DNA from: Pleodorina starrii
Taxonomy: Eukaryota; Chlorophyta; Chlorophyceae; Chlamydomonadales; Volvocaceae
Assembly (NCBI GenBank): GCA_030267565.1
Contig: BRXU01000026.1
Coordinates: forward strand, 1,676,880 to 1,740,879
Direction: 5' to 3'
DNA: 64,000 nt
The position numbers and the translations under genes were made by a program. Shown here piece by piece: positions 11,201 to 23,384 of the stretch. The notes under the pieces were generated by a model. It saw only the letters and a program-made list of their open reading frames with translations. It searched no databases and was not told where the DNA came from. Position 1 is the stretch's first letter. Each line of letters begins with the position of its first letter.

Positions 11201-14200
11201 CGAGCCGGCCCTGCCGTACAGCTCCCAATCGACGCCCGATGCACTGCACATCGCGGTGGCGTCGTCAGGGTTGGCGCGGCCGCTGCCGCCGCCGCCGCCG
11301 CGTGTGGTTTCGATGTCGTACAGCGCCGACGGCGCCGCCGCCGTCGGCGGCCGCGGCGGCGGCGGCGCCGACAGGACCACCGTCATCCGCTTCCGCTGAG
11401 AAGAGAAAGGCACCAATTGGAGGACCTGACAGCTGCCGCCAGTCAGCTTGGGCGACGGCAACGCCGCCGTCGCCGCCGCCGCCGCCGCCGCGGCAGCGCC
11501 ACCGCCGTTCTCAAGCGAGACGCACTCCCCATCAATGGCCCCGCTGCCGCCGCCGTCACCACCACCGCCGCCGACGCCGACGCCCCAGCCGGCGCCCCAG
11601 CCCCAGTCCCAGCCCCAGCCCAGATTGTACGGCAGCTCGAGCAGAGCGCACTCCGTGGGACTGCCGCTGCGCTGGAAGGGCCCCCGTCGTCCGCTGTCCG
11701 ACGGCGGCGGCGGCGCCGCCGCCGCCGCCGCTGCGGACCCGCCGCTGCCGCCGCCGCCGCTGCCGCCGCTCCGCCTGAGGCTGGCAGTGGAGTTGACCAC
11801 AAGGCTCTGCACCAACAAACTCCGAACCGCCGGCGGCAAGAAAGGAGCGGTAGCGGTAGCGGTAGCGGTAGCGGCAGCGGCAGCGGGTGAAGCAGCGGTA
11901 GCGGCAGCGGCAGCGGGTGAGGCAGCGGGTGAAGCAGGAGAAGCAGCAGCCGCAGGCGGGATCGGCTCGCCGCTACGCGGCCCCTCCGCGTCCGCGCCCT
12001 CGAATCCCTCCGGAGTCGGAATCGGCACCAGGCGCGCGGCGGAGGGGCGAGGAGACGTCGAAGCCTGATCAACCGACCGGGAGCGCCCGTAGCCGCGGCC
12101 TTTTCCGTTGTCGACTGGCTGGCCGTTACCGTTGTTACCGTTAACTTGGTCGCCGCTGCTGACACTGTCATGCGTGAAGGCGCTGAGTTGGTTGTCGTGG
12201 TGGTTGTCGTGGCGGTTGCGGTTGTTACGGTTGGCGGTTGCTGGGTCCTCCACTGGGGTCGCCCTGACCACCCGGAAGTGGCGGCCGGCGGCCCACAGTC
12301 GTACAACGGTCATATCGTTGGAGGTCAGGGTGCCGGTCTTGTCGCTGCGGGGCGGAGGGCAGTGGGGGTTGCGGGGGGGGGGGCAGAGGGCCGGGGGGAA
12401 CATTGGGTGCGGGGCAGAGGGTGTGGGGGTGGTGGAGGGGTGGTGGAGGGAAGTGGGGGTGAGGGTGGGGCAGAGGGCCGGGGGTGAGGGCAGTGGGAGG
12501 CGCGCGGCGGGGCAGACGGACGTAGCCACGCGCGCCCGCCCCTGCGTACGATGTGTTTCGGTCCGGTGGGCCCCCGGCCCCGCCCGCCCCCGGGTGCTCG
12601 TCCGTCCTCTCAGGCCGAGTCAGAGCCAAGTGCAACACCCCGTCAACAACAACGAACAACAACGAACTGCAACGAACTGCCGTACCGCCATGTAGCCGGC
12701 TCACCTGCAGATGGTGGTGGCGGCGCCCATGGTTTCGCAGGCCCCCAGCTGCCGTACAAGATTGTTGTCAGCCAACATGCGCTGCACGCTGCAGGGAGGG
12801 GGGGGAGAGGGGTAGCCCGCAGAGGAGGGAAGAGGGAAGAGGTGGGGGGGGGGGGGCTCAGGGGATACGGTAAGCGGAGGCGGAGGCGAGCTGACTCGAA
12901 GCGTGCTCGGGGGGTTATCCACGTATAGGCCGGAGCCCGTGAACGGTAACGGTGCGTGCTCGGGGGGGGGGGTTTGATATGGCGGGTGGGCGCACCCACC
13001 CGGGTGCCTCTGGCCCCTCCAGATGAGGCGCCCCTCCCCTCCTTGACCCTTCCCGTCGGCCCTCCTCTGGCATGTGAGCTGGGTGCGCTGTAAACCGGTT
13101 CATTCACGTTCACCCCCCGCCCGAGTGGCACGTGCACGCCCTCCTAGGTGATCGCCTGCACGTGCACCCCTGAGCCCTGACCCCACCCCCGACCCCACCG
13201 TACCCCGACCCCACCGCACCTGAGCTCACCAGCTGCCCTTCCTTCCCCCCCCAGGGTAGGTCTCCGTCTCCGCTGCGGTACCTTCGTTTTACTCCCCAGG
13301 TAGGTACACGCCCTCCCCCCCGCTGCAGGTAGGTGCATCCCCTACCCGCCCCCTCCAGCCTAGACGTGGGTACCCCCTTCCCCCCCTCCCCCCCCCACAC
13401 CCCCCCACCTGAACGCCAGCGCCAGTGTCACCGCCAGCGGCAGTCCCTCGGGCACCGCCACCACCAGAATAGTGATGGAGGTGATGACTAGCTCCAGGTA
13501 GGCCTTATGGGGGATGGGGGGGAAGAGGGGGAGAGAGGGGGGGAGGGGAATTATCCACATATAGGATGGGGGAGGGGGTTTTCAAGGGTGCGAGCGAATT
13601 CTAAGGGGTACGAGTGCACGTAGACATGTCGAGTTGTCGACAGACAGATTGCTTCAGCGTCCTGTCCTGTCCTGTCTTCTGCGTTGGAGGAGGGCCAGGG
13701 AGGGTTAGAAATAAGGCACCGCAGCGAGAGGACGGAGAGACAGCGGTAGCAAGGGGAGCGGATTCCGGTGCGTTGGAGGTGGGGTGGGGGGAGGGGGGGT
13801 TAGCCCCACAGCAGCCTGGCAAAGGGAGGGGGCGGCGAGCGGCGGTACCAGATCACCCCACCAAAAGGGGGGCGCGAGCCCACAGCGCCTTAGCCCTGTT
13901 CGGGACGTAGATACCCAGACCCTTGCTCCCCTTCCATGGGCATGAGCGTGAGATGCGCTCGCGTGGTGTAGTGGTGAGCACTGTGGACTTTGAATCCACC
14001 AACCTGAGTTCGAATCTCAGCGCGAGCTACTGTATGACGCCGTACGGCCACTGGAACAACATAGAGCTTGGCATACACACATGTGTAAACTTATCAGTGA
14101 ATCGTGCAAGGTTTCATGATCGGAGGACATGGCAGTAGAATCTCCAATGCCCATGGTGGTCCTGGGGGCCTCGTTTTGATGACGTTTAGTTCTTCTCTAC

Positions 14201-17200
14201 TTCTTTGGGGCTTCTGATGTACATGGGTGGCTCAGAACTGGGAGTCACCCTGGGCGGCAGTTTCACCCGTACAAGCCGTACATACATTGCCGTACGGTAC
14301 TCACCCGTACTACATCCATCACGCCGCCGCCGCCGAGGCCGCTGCCGCCGCCGCCGGACGCCGCCGCCGTCGCCGTCGCCGCCAGCAGCTCCGCCGTGTA
14401 CGCGGCTGCATTGACCAGAAACACGCCGCTTGCGGCTGCGACGCCAAAGGCGCCGATCTGCTGCGCCAGAACCTAACCGACCAACCGACCAACCGACCGA
14501 CCAACCGACCGGGGGGTTATGGTTGGTATCTTGGGAAAGGGGAGGGCTGGTAAACAAGACGCGGCAAACCGCAGCGGAGGGATTCGTAGGCGACGTAGGG
14601 GGAGGGGTGGAGTGAGCGGTTAACGGTTCATTAGGCGAGAGTGGAAGAAATGGGGGGAGGGAGGGGCAAGGAGAAGGAAGAACCGCGGAGAAAATGGGAG
14701 AGGAGTTATGTTGGGTGAATGGGTCCAGTTTTATCGCGGTGGTGAGCGAAACCTGCGACCAGCAGTACAGCTGGTGTCGTACGCAGGCAAGTTAGGAGCA
14801 GTCGCTGGAGGGGACGGGCAGGGGTTTCGGGGGCCGTAGCGAGGGAGCCCCGCTAAAACCCTAAAACCTTCGCACCTGTAGCTTCTGCGTCAGGAAGGTT
14901 TCCACACGCATGCCACCCCCCTCAGCGTCACCGCCGCCGACGCCCACTGCCGCCGCCGCCGCTGTTGTGCCCCCGGCGGCGGCGGCGCCCGCCGCCGCCG
15001 CTCCTCGCCCCGCGGCGACGGCCTGCTGACGCCCCTGCTCGGCGGCGGCGGCTGCGACGGCGTCGCCGCCGCCGTCGCGGCTGCCGCCGTCAGCGCCGCC
15101 GTCGTAACTGGCAACGGACCCAACCGTCGCCAGCGCCGCCGCCGCCACCGCCGCCGACGCCCGGATCGCGGTGGCGGCGCCGCTGCCCAGCCCCGCAAGG
15201 CTCCGCTGCCGCCGCCGCCGCCGCCGCTGCGCCACCGCCGCCGCGCTCTGCTCACCGTCGGCGGAAGCTGTGGACGCGATGGCGGCGGCGGCCGCCGCCG
15301 TTGCCGCCGCCGGTGCGGCAACGGCGGCGGCGGAGCTTTCACCGCCCCCGCCGCCGCCGCCGCCAGCGCCGGCAGCGGCCGAGGCTTGGCGCATCATCGT
15401 GTTGATGCTGCCCTGCTGGCTGTACGGCCCAACCGCCAGTACGAGCATCTTGCCGTACCCGTCAAGTACCTTGCTGCCGGACAGTACGACAGAGGGGCTG
15501 CCCAGGCCGATGGGGGAGCGGATCACCTCGTCTGATTCGCCCGTCAGGTGGCTCTGATCCAACCTGGCGGGGTGGGCGGGGGGGGGGAGAGTGGGGAGGG
15601 AGCGGAGGGGCGATGTGCGCGTGTGTGTGTTTGTCGGCCGAAGAAGGCACAACACCTTCGTGGCTGCGGCTGTGCCTGGAACGCTCCGAGATGCCGAAGT
15701 CCGCACCATTATCCCCCAACATCCCCCAATCCGTTCCCCACCTTCCCAGGACCCCCGCTGCGGTGCCTCCCTCTTCTTCGTTACAAATCTACAACCTCCC
15801 AATCCGGTCCCCCTCTCCCCGGCCTTAGCCAATCCAATCGCCAAATCGCCAAACTAATCTGATCTCGATCACCACTGATCGCCGCTGATCTCAAATCCAA
15901 TGTCTTGACGCGCACACCTGATCTCACCACCCGCCACCAGCAGCCCATCCGCCTGGGGATTGTGAGGGGGGTGGGAGGGAGGGGTTGGGGGTGTTGGGGT
16001 GGCGGTGATGAGGGGGCGAGGGGGCGAGGGAGGTTGTGAGGAGTGCTTATGGGTTTGGGCGCATGTGCCCGCCCTTCCACCCTCCGGCCCCGCAACCCGC
16101 TCCAGAAAGGGTGTCTCACACACCCGCTTACCCGCTGGCCCCGAGACGGCTCCCAAAGGGTCCCCCCCACCCGTGCCATACCCTGCCGTACATTGCCGTG
16201 CCATACCCTGCCGTACATTGCCGTGCCATACCCTGCCGTACATTGCCGTACCTGCAGTATGTCCCCCGCCTCCACAATCGCCAGGTCCCCCACCAGAAGC
16301 TCCCGGGAGGGCAGGGGGCTGGGGGGCCCACCGCCGCGAATGACACGCACCTGCGCATACACACATACACACAGACACGCTTACACAAACACAAACACAA
16401 ACACGCTTACACAAACACGCTTACACAAACACAAACACAAACACAAACACGCGCCTTTTCCGGAGCCGCAGCGCTCCCACAGGCCAAGGGAGTGGGAGGG
16501 AGAGCGCTGTGGCTCCCTTGGCCTGCCAATGTCCCAATGGATGCCTCCTTGCGTTTCTGTTTACTTTCGGATGGCTATTAAAGCTCCACGATAAGAGCTT
16601 CACGTGGCACCCGCGAACACACATCCAGCCTCACCCTCATCCTCACCTCAACACATACACACACATACACACGCACACACGCACATGCATACACACATAC
16701 ACACACGCACACATACACACATACATACACACATACACACACACGCACACGCACACACGCACACGCACACGCACACACGCACACAGACACGCACACGCGC
16801 ACATACACACACAAGCCGCACCTGCACATCGTCTTTGAGGCTGTTGAGCTGTCGGAATTTGGATTCCTTGGCGTATCCGGTGGCGGCACTGACCTGCGGC
16901 GGGATGGGAGGGAGGGAGGCAGGGAGGGAACAGGGAGGTGGAAGGGTCGTGGTTTGGTTTGATGTGATTGGGAGGTTGGGGGGCAACGGCCGGCAATGGT
17001 TCTTGGGTCTGCAACGGTTCGGGTTTACAAGGGGTAGGTCGATGGGTCGAGGGGAGGGCAGAGGCGGGGAGAGGGGAATATGAGAGCGGAGCAGGAGGAG
17101 GGGGAGTTTCTGCTGCGGTTTCAATCTTTCTTTATGACACGCATGTACACACACCCCGGCTCCAGCCTGTCAGATTGCCTGTTTAGGCTGTCAAACCCCA

Positions 17201-18692
17201 CACCCCACACCCCCTCCGCCCCCCGCCGGTTCTGGGTCCGTTCGCTAATGCCGTCTCCGTCTCCTCTGCGGTATTTTCTTTTTACCCCCCTTCGGTCTCG
17301 CTCCCATCGTCCCTCCCGCCCCCGCCGTGGCCGCCGGTCTCGCTCTCACCGTAACTACCAGAGCCACCGTGCCTAAGATGGCCGCCCCTTCCAACCAATC
17401 CGAAGAAGAGGAGGAGGAGGCGGAGGCGGCAGAGGGCGCCAGCACCGCCAGGGCGAGAGAGAGCAGGCCGGATGCCAGGAGCGCCTGAACGGGAGGGTGG
17501 GCAGGACGAGGGGGATTTGAGTGAAAATGAAATGGGTCGTCGGCGCCGGCGTGGTCACAGACAACAGCCCCCGAGAGAAACAGAACCAGGGAAAAGAGGG
17601 AGAAGATAGGTGATACCGTGGATCGATTCAGAAGCGATCCAGGGAGGAAGGAGGGAAAGTTGGAAGGGCGGGAGGAGGAAAAGCGTGCAGGGCGGGGAGC
17701 AGGATGGCCCCAGATGAGGCAGGTGGGAAGGGGAAAAGGGTCGGGCCGGGTACGGCCGGGCAGCGCCGTACCTGTACGGTAAAATCCTCCAGCGCCTCAA
17801 GCACCAGCTCCAGGAAGGTCACCTCGTGCGGCGGCGGCAGCGAGTTGATGCCGTACACCTCCCGCCGCGCCGCCGCGTCCACTGCCGTACCCGTCGTACC
17901 CGCCGTCACGGAGCTCCGCAGCGCCGCCGCCACGCCGGCGGCGGTGACGGACGCCGGCGGGTAGCCGTCGTGATCGAAGGCGTACGACACCATGCGCGCC
18001 AGCTCCGCGGCGTCGACGCCGAAGCTTCCGCCGCCGGAGGCCGGCTGCGCTGCCGCCACCGCCGCTGGCGGCGGCGCCGCCGCCGCACGCTCGTACGTTT
18101 CTGCCTCCGCTGCCGCATCGTCTTTTGAGGCCGCGGCGGAGGTCACCGGCAGCACCGCCGTCTGCTGCTCCTCCACCGCCTCCGCCTCCGCCTCCGCCGC
18201 CTCCGCCTCCACCTCCACCTCCGCCGCCTCCGCCGCCTGCTCAACGACGTCCCGAAACTGCTGCTGTAGTTGCTGTGCGCCGGGCGCGTCACCGTCATTA
18301 TCACCCGCAGCAGCAGTAGCAGAGGCAGTAGCAGCGGCAGTAGCCGGCGCTGACGATCCGCCCTCCACCGACCGGAGTGGATGACATCGGGCGATGACCG
18401 GGCCCGGCCGCCGGTGGCTCCCTGCCGCCGGCGCTGCGGGCCCAGACGAGGTCGGGATAGAGGGCTGCGGGGTCACGGTGTGAGATGCGCGGTTGAGGGC
18501 TGTTGTCCGCGGCCAGGGAGCTGAACGGGAGAGGCGAGGATGTCGCCCCGGCATGGCTGGCAGCGGCATGAAGGCCGTCGGAAGGTGGTGGCCGGCGCCA
18601 TGCCGCGGGCGAGACTTGGGAAACCAAGGGCTAGCGATAATACGGTAGCGGCACAGCGGCCGATGAGGCGCCGTGTCGGCAGGGCGCTGCAT
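5264..18692 (-). CDS. P2B-type (PMCA/ACA-like) calcium-transporting ATPase, 1841 aa
   Basis: ATP-driven Ca2+ export pump (P-type ATPase, P2B group). Exons on the minus strand: 18692-17772, 17484-17350, 16893-16822, 16350-16252, 15952-15918, 15563-14876, 14472-14305, 13503-13409, 12788-12705, 12344-11014, 9944-9625, 8887-8803, 8288-7816, 7458-7364, 7105-6982, 6557-6425, 6200-5825, 5555-5264. They total 5526 nt and all phases close. Motifs: LTGES (A domain, about 427-431), [10 protein letters not shown] (M4, PEGL 724-727), [11 protein letters not shown] (phospho-Asp 767), KGAAEL (N domain), [19 protein letters not shown] (about 1505-1516), [13 protein letters not shown] (M6). Ten membrane segments can be placed. 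It is much longer than the usual 950-1200 aa because of a roughly 300-aa N-terminal region and Ala/Gly-rich insertions between A domain and M3 and within the N domain. I see no clear calmodulin-binding helix. The start Met (18692; alternatives downstream) and the last 30 codons (a donor is possible at 5359) are the least certain parts. Confidence 0.95.
7171..7210. repeat. telomere-like TTTTAGGG motifs in ATPase intron
   Basis: Three or four spaced GTTTTAGGG-like units lie inside the intron 7363-7106. Similar short runs occur in other introns: 5649-5670, 14849-14869, 22623-22653, 29808-29822, 31609-31652 and about 53843-53858. Confidence 0.7.
8888..9120. repeat. AC-rich (CACACAACCA) array in ATPase intron
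   Basis: Imperfect ACACACAACCACA units fill one end of the intron 9624-8888, directly next to the exon encoding [15 protein letters not shown] second CA-rich array is at about 16644-16812, beside exon 16893-16822. Confidence 0.85.
9157..9182 (-). repeat. dispersed intronic repeat family A (representative)
   Basis: Core CTCCGGCCTATACGTGGATA, often preceded by CCGTTCACGGG and followed by ACCCC. Other copies: 1381-1413, 12911-12949, 13550-13566 (partial), 26341-26362, 29901-29921, 29947-29971, 32033-32063, 32129-32153, 32219-32250 (core truncated at its end), 37701-37721, 48041-48066, 51438-51468, 56171-56207, 60281-60311, 61148-61182. All lie in introns of my gene models, in both orientations. 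Confidence 0.9.
10391..10499 (-). tRNA. tRNA-Leu(CAG) with a 29-nt intron
   Basis: Acceptor stem GACGAGG/CCTCGTC, D arm GCCGAGCGGTCTAAGGC, anticodon stem CTAGA/TCTAG with loop TTCAGG-T (anticodon CAG), long variable arm and T arm GTGGG-TTCAAAT-CCCAT, with discriminator A at 10391. A 29-nt intron (10461-10433) interrupts the loop at the canonical position between bases 37 and 38. TTTT follows at 10373-10370 as Pol III terminator. It lies within the intron 11013-9945 of the Ca2+-ATPase gene, on the same strand. Confidence 0.95.
13957..14028 (+). tRNA. tRNA-Gln(TTG)
   Basis: Acceptor stem GCTCGCG/CGCGAGC (perfect 7 bp), D arm GGTGTAGTGGTGAGCAC, anticodon arm GTGGA-CTTTGAA-TCCAC giving anticodon TTG, T arm CTGAG-TTCGAAT-CTCAG, 72 nt with discriminator T. 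It has no intron. It is antisense within the ATPase intron 14304-13504. No T-run is close downstream; the first TTTT is about 145 nt away. Confidence 0.95.
17229..17290 (-). repeat. dispersed repeat family B (representative long copy)
   Basis: About 57 bp. The core on the other strand is ATACCGCAGCGGAGACGGAG, continuing through GGCGTTAGCGAACGG. It matches 61861-61920 almost throughout. Shorter copies: 9537-9560, 13258-13297, 13710-13736, 32157-32201, 32998-33012, 33258-33278, 37889-37906, 42310-42336, 46599-46623, 47618-47665, 50216-50246. Most are intronic; 32998, 33258 and 42310 are intergenic. Confidence 0.88.
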
Positions 18693-19686
18693 GGGAGCAA
18701 CGACCGGTACGCTGGTCGGTATGGCGGTTTGGTTCGTGCTCCGCTACTTAGGCGTCGTGTAAATACAAGAATACGCAGAGAAGCTGTGTATGTGTCCGTG
18801 CGTGCTGACGACAGCAAGTGGTGTCTCCAATGCCGACACGGTACCTCTAAAGCAACAGCGTTTACAAGACCAAAATATTCTATTCCATCACGCAGTCATG
18901 ACTTTCCATAACAATATCCAGGAGTTCCCAACGTCCTGACATGTTGCTATCGGGGTTTCGACGTCTCGGTTGACTGGGGTTCCTATCTACGCGGCCGAAT
19001 CGCGGTCTTAAATATTGCAATGTCGTGATACGTGCCTAAAAATAGTATGCAGATTTTGCGCTTGTAATTTTACACTTGCGTCTTTTGGAGCGCCAGAGAA
19101 AGGCAACCGACATCGCTGTCCGGCAATCCCCTCGTCCCACAAATTCAAGCAGACTGTTGCCCGCGTCCTTATGCAGTCGGTTATGCGCACTGCCTTTGCA
19201 TTTTCGTCGCATCGTCAGAAAGCGAAGGTGCCCAATATATTTTTCCACCTCCTGCAGTCCTCGAGTTCAGTACAGTACTGTACGCGCCAGTACGCGGATT
19301 CAAGGCAGCGCAATTAAAAGGTAGCGTGTTAGCTCTTGAGTGCTTACAAATTGCGACGTACATGTTCGGCTTCTGGAAGTTTTGTTCGTTGATTGCGCAC
19401 TCCACCCACATGATACAATCACGATGGCCTTGCCTTTCGGCCCTTATAGCATCTGATGTCCTCAATCATTGGGTCATTGAACATTCATGAGTCCTTTTGC
19501 GGCTGTGTTCGACCACGTCCTGAAACATTGGCCAGGGTCGCTCTGCCAGCCGAGCACAGGCGGAGACAGCAGCACCCTGCGGCCTCAATACTTAAGAAAC
19601 GTGCGATAAGACTCGGATCCACTGGGGTTAAATAGCAGCAGGCAGCATTCCGGCCAGGGCCCGCTCCCTCAACACTCTGGGTGCCG
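18693..19686. other. divergent promoter region, Ca2+-ATPase / RRM gene
   Basis: About 1 kb between divergent starts. It is lower in GC than its surroundings from about 18750 to 19600. It contains a GTAC-rich imperfect palindrome (CAGTACAGTACTGTACG, about 19267-19283). I see no TATA box I would defend and no coding frame with a recognisable domain. Confidence 0.5.
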
Positions 19687-21437
19687 ATGCCAGCCGCCGC
19701 AACCTCAGCTCCCGGGCCGGCGTCAGCGGCAACAGCGCCCGCGGCTGCAATGTCCCTCCGAACTCCACCAACGCCAGCGCTCACGCATCTCGGCCCGAGC
19801 GCTGCGGCTCCCGTCTCGCAAGGACGCCGGGTGCAACATCGCAGCGGATCCAGCGGCATCAGCAGCTGGGGGTGCAGCGCCGTCGGAGGCGGGTGCCGCA
19901 GCAACCACCCGGTCTCGATCGCCCGTCTGCGACCCGCCTCCGCCGCCGCTGCCGCCAGCAGTGAGGCCGTGCCCGCCTCACCGACCCACGGGTCGCTGCA
20001 TTGCGCACGCGGCGGATCGCACACGGGCGGCGGCTTCTCCGGCCTGTCGCAGCCGCTGCATGCGGCCGCACGCCCTACCTGGAGTGACCTCCGCACCAAC
20101 CGGGTCCGATGCAGTGGTGGCATCAACGGCGTTGGCCGCGGCGGCGGCGGCAGCGGCGTAGCGGTTGCCGCTGCTCGGAGGTCGGGCCCGGCGGCGGCAT
20201 CCGTGGGCGATGCCCGCGGCGACCGCCGTGAGGACGGCGGGCGACGAAGCGGCAGCGGCAGGGGCAGCGGCAGCGGCAGCGACGAGGGTAGTGCCGGTGG
20301 CAGCGGCAGCAAGAGAGCATCCAAGCGCGAGCAGGCCGGGGGCACCGGCAGCGGCGGCGGCGGCGGCCGCGCAGCGGACAGCGCCGGCGCCGCCGGCGCC
20401 GCCGCCGCTGACCCGTTTGCAGCTCCGGCCGACGCCCATGCCGACGCCGGCGCCGACCTCAACGGCCAGCCGCACGGCGCCGGTGGCGCCAGCGCCCCGC
20501 GTAGCCGCCTGCGGCGATTCGTACATGCCGTTGTGGTTCCGGAGCAGCTTTCTGCGGCAGCCTCCCACGATTCCCGAATGGGTACGGCTGCAGGGCGGTC
20601 TGGGCCCAGCAGGAAGGGCCCAGCGAACGCAACCCCGGGCGCTGGGCCCGCCGCTGCCGCCACCACCGCCGCCGCCGCCGGAGGTAGGGCCGGCCATGGG
20701 GTCCGCGAGCGCGGCAGCGACCGCAGCGGCGGCGGCGGCGGCGGCAACGACACCAGCGGTCGTAGGAGCCGCAGGAGCGAAGAGGAGGTGGAGTCGGGAG
20801 GTGGGGCGGCGAGTTCGCGACGGTTGGCTGCGCCTGGCGCCCCACTGACCCATGGGCCGGTTACGCCGCCGCCACAGCAGCAGCAGCAGCAGCAGCAGCA
20901 GCCCACCGGCCGCGCGCTCGCAGACATCGGAGGGGCAGCGGCGGCGGCGGCGGCGGCGGTGGAGAGGGAGGGTAAGGCCAGCGGGAGCGGCGCTCCAGGG
21001 GAGGCGCCGGCAGTGGCGCTGCCAGCGCCGGCGCCGGCAGCTTCAGGCGTTTCGGCGACGGCGCCGCCGCCGCCGCCGCTGGCGGCGGCGGCGGCGGCGG
21101 TGGCGGCGGGGAAGCCTTCGGCCTCCGCGGCGGCGGGGCGGTCGGTTGTGCGCGGCCGCGCATTGACAGGTGCGCTGCGAAGGGCTGAGCTGCGGTTGGC
21201 GGTTGGCGGTCGGCCGGGCACACACCGCCCGGCTGTGTGATGTGTGTATGTGCGTGCTTGTGTGTATCGGTATGTGCTTGTATGTTTGTACCAGGGATAG
21301 GAAAGAGAGGCCCCCCTCCCGCCGCCACCTCCCTTGTCGTATTCTTGCCGTACTCCTCCATTTTTAACGTACTCCTCCACGTAGGCCTGCGGACTGTCAT
21401 CGGCCGGCCCAGACGCCGCCAAGGCGAGGCGGACACT

Positions 21438-21476
<39 letters not shown>

Positions 21477-23353
21477 ACCGCCGCCGCAGCAGCAGCAGCC
21501 GCCACGGACGTGCCCCCTGCTGTCGCCGATGCGTCCACGCCCACCACTCCCACCCTAACCGTCGCCACGGACCCCTTACACGGACCTGGCGCAGCCGCCT
21601 GCCCTGCCCCGTCTGGCCCTGCGTCGGCTGCCGTCGGCCCGTCGCCGGCAGCCGCGGCGGTGGCAGCGGCGGCGGCGGAAAGCTCTGGAGGGCACCTGGA
21701 GGCAGCGGTGGCGGCGGCGGCGGCGAGGAGGGATGGCGCTGCGGCCCCGGCGGTGGAGGTTGCGGCAGCGGAGGTCGTGGGTCCGAGCGATGGCGGCGGC
21801 GGCGGCGGCGGCGCCGTTCGGCGGCAGATGACCGCCACCGAGCGGGAGGCCCGCCTTCGGGAGATCTTCGACAGTCCAGAGTACGACGACGCTGCGGCGG
21901 CGCGGGCGCGGCTGCGGAAGATGTCGGCTGCGGCGGCCGCCGCCGCTGCCACCGCGGCAGCGGCGACTGCCGCATCCGCCGCTTCGTCGGCGGCGGCAGC
22001 GAACGTGGCGGCGGCGGCCACGACGGCGGCGGCAGCCGCCGCCGTGACTGGCGTCGGCGACACCGCCGCTGGCGCCGCGGCGGCACCGGGAGCGGCTGGG
22101 ACCGGCCGGAGCGCCGCCGCCGGCGTGTCGTACGGATTCGGCAGCCGCTGGGACGAGCAGGAGGACGAGTTCGCGGGCATGGCGGCGCTCATGGATTTCG
22201 GGTTCGAGTACGACAGGGCCGTACCGCAGCGCACGGTCACCGCCGCTGGCGGCGGCGCCGCGGGCGCGCAGCGGTCGGGCGGCGAGTCGCCGCCGCCGCC
22301 GCCCGGGGCGACGCCGGAGGATTGCAGCGGCACCATGGAGCGCCATCCCTTCCACGATATGGCCCAGGGGTCGGTGTGGCTGGACGACAGCACCAGCGGC
22401 GACGAAGGTGACCCGTGGGTCGGGACTCGGGAGCAACCCCACTGCAGCACACACATACACAGCCCCACAAGCCCCGGCCCCCCGGCCACACCAGCTGAGC
22501 CCGGTGGGGCACCGCCACCTGAGCACCGCACCACCAACCGTTTGCCTCCGGCCCCCCAAGTTACTATACTTGATTGGTTGCTGGAACCCGCACCGCGATA
22601 TCTTCCGCTGCTCCGCATTGCACTAAAAACCCTAAAACCGTAAAACCCTAACACAGCCCCATCCCCTCTTTTCCGTTTCCCAGCTCAAGGCGCTGCGCTG
22701 TGTGCCCACGCCACGCCACGCCACGCCGTGTGTATGCCTCATTGCGCTTCACGCGCGCGCCTCCCACCCCGCCCCGCCCCGCCGTGTGAAATGCTCAAAT
22801 GAATGACGCCCTGGTCTGGTCTGGTCTGGTCTGTCTGGTCGTGTGTTGGTGCGCTGTCCGACCCATTGCGCCCCGCACAGGCGGCCGCTACGCGTCAGGC
22901 CCCCCCACCGTCAACCCCAACAACCCCAACAACCCCAACAACGGGGCCAACAACACCGGCAGCGGCGGCATCCGCGGCGGCGGCGGCGGCGGTGCTCCAA
23001 GCCGCTCTCCAGCGGCAGGACCGGCAGGGATGCTGTCGGCGCCGACGGCGCCGCCGCCGCCGCCGGCGCCGCCGCCGCCGATGACGTCATCCGAGTTACT
23101 TTTGGAGGATGTACTGCAGTTCGGAGCGGAAGGCAGCGGCATCAGCAGATGGAGCGACGGCGGCGGCGGCGGTGCCGTGTACGACGGCTTCATGCGTGTC
23201 GTGACGGCGCCCGTGCCGGCGGTTGTCGGTGCCACCGTCGGCGTCTCCGCGACGGCGCCGTCGCCATCGTACGGCATCGACGAGGACGCGCTGTTCGGGT
23301 TCGACTTCAACTACGTCGCGCCGGTTGCGGCGCAGCCGCCGTGGCAGCTCATG

Positions 23354-23384
<31 letters not shown>

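Noticed and set aside
19485..21422. Very long antisense open frame opposite the RRM gene's first exons
   Set aside because: In GC-rich triplet-repeat DNA all frames stay open. The plus strand has exon phases that close and protein-like islands; the minus frame is only Ala/Pro/Ser homopolymers.
20861..22654. Second long antisense open frame (about 600 codons)
   Set aside because: Same reason; it overlaps exon 21385-22407, whose sense frame carries varied, charged sequence such as EREARLREIFDSPEYDDA.
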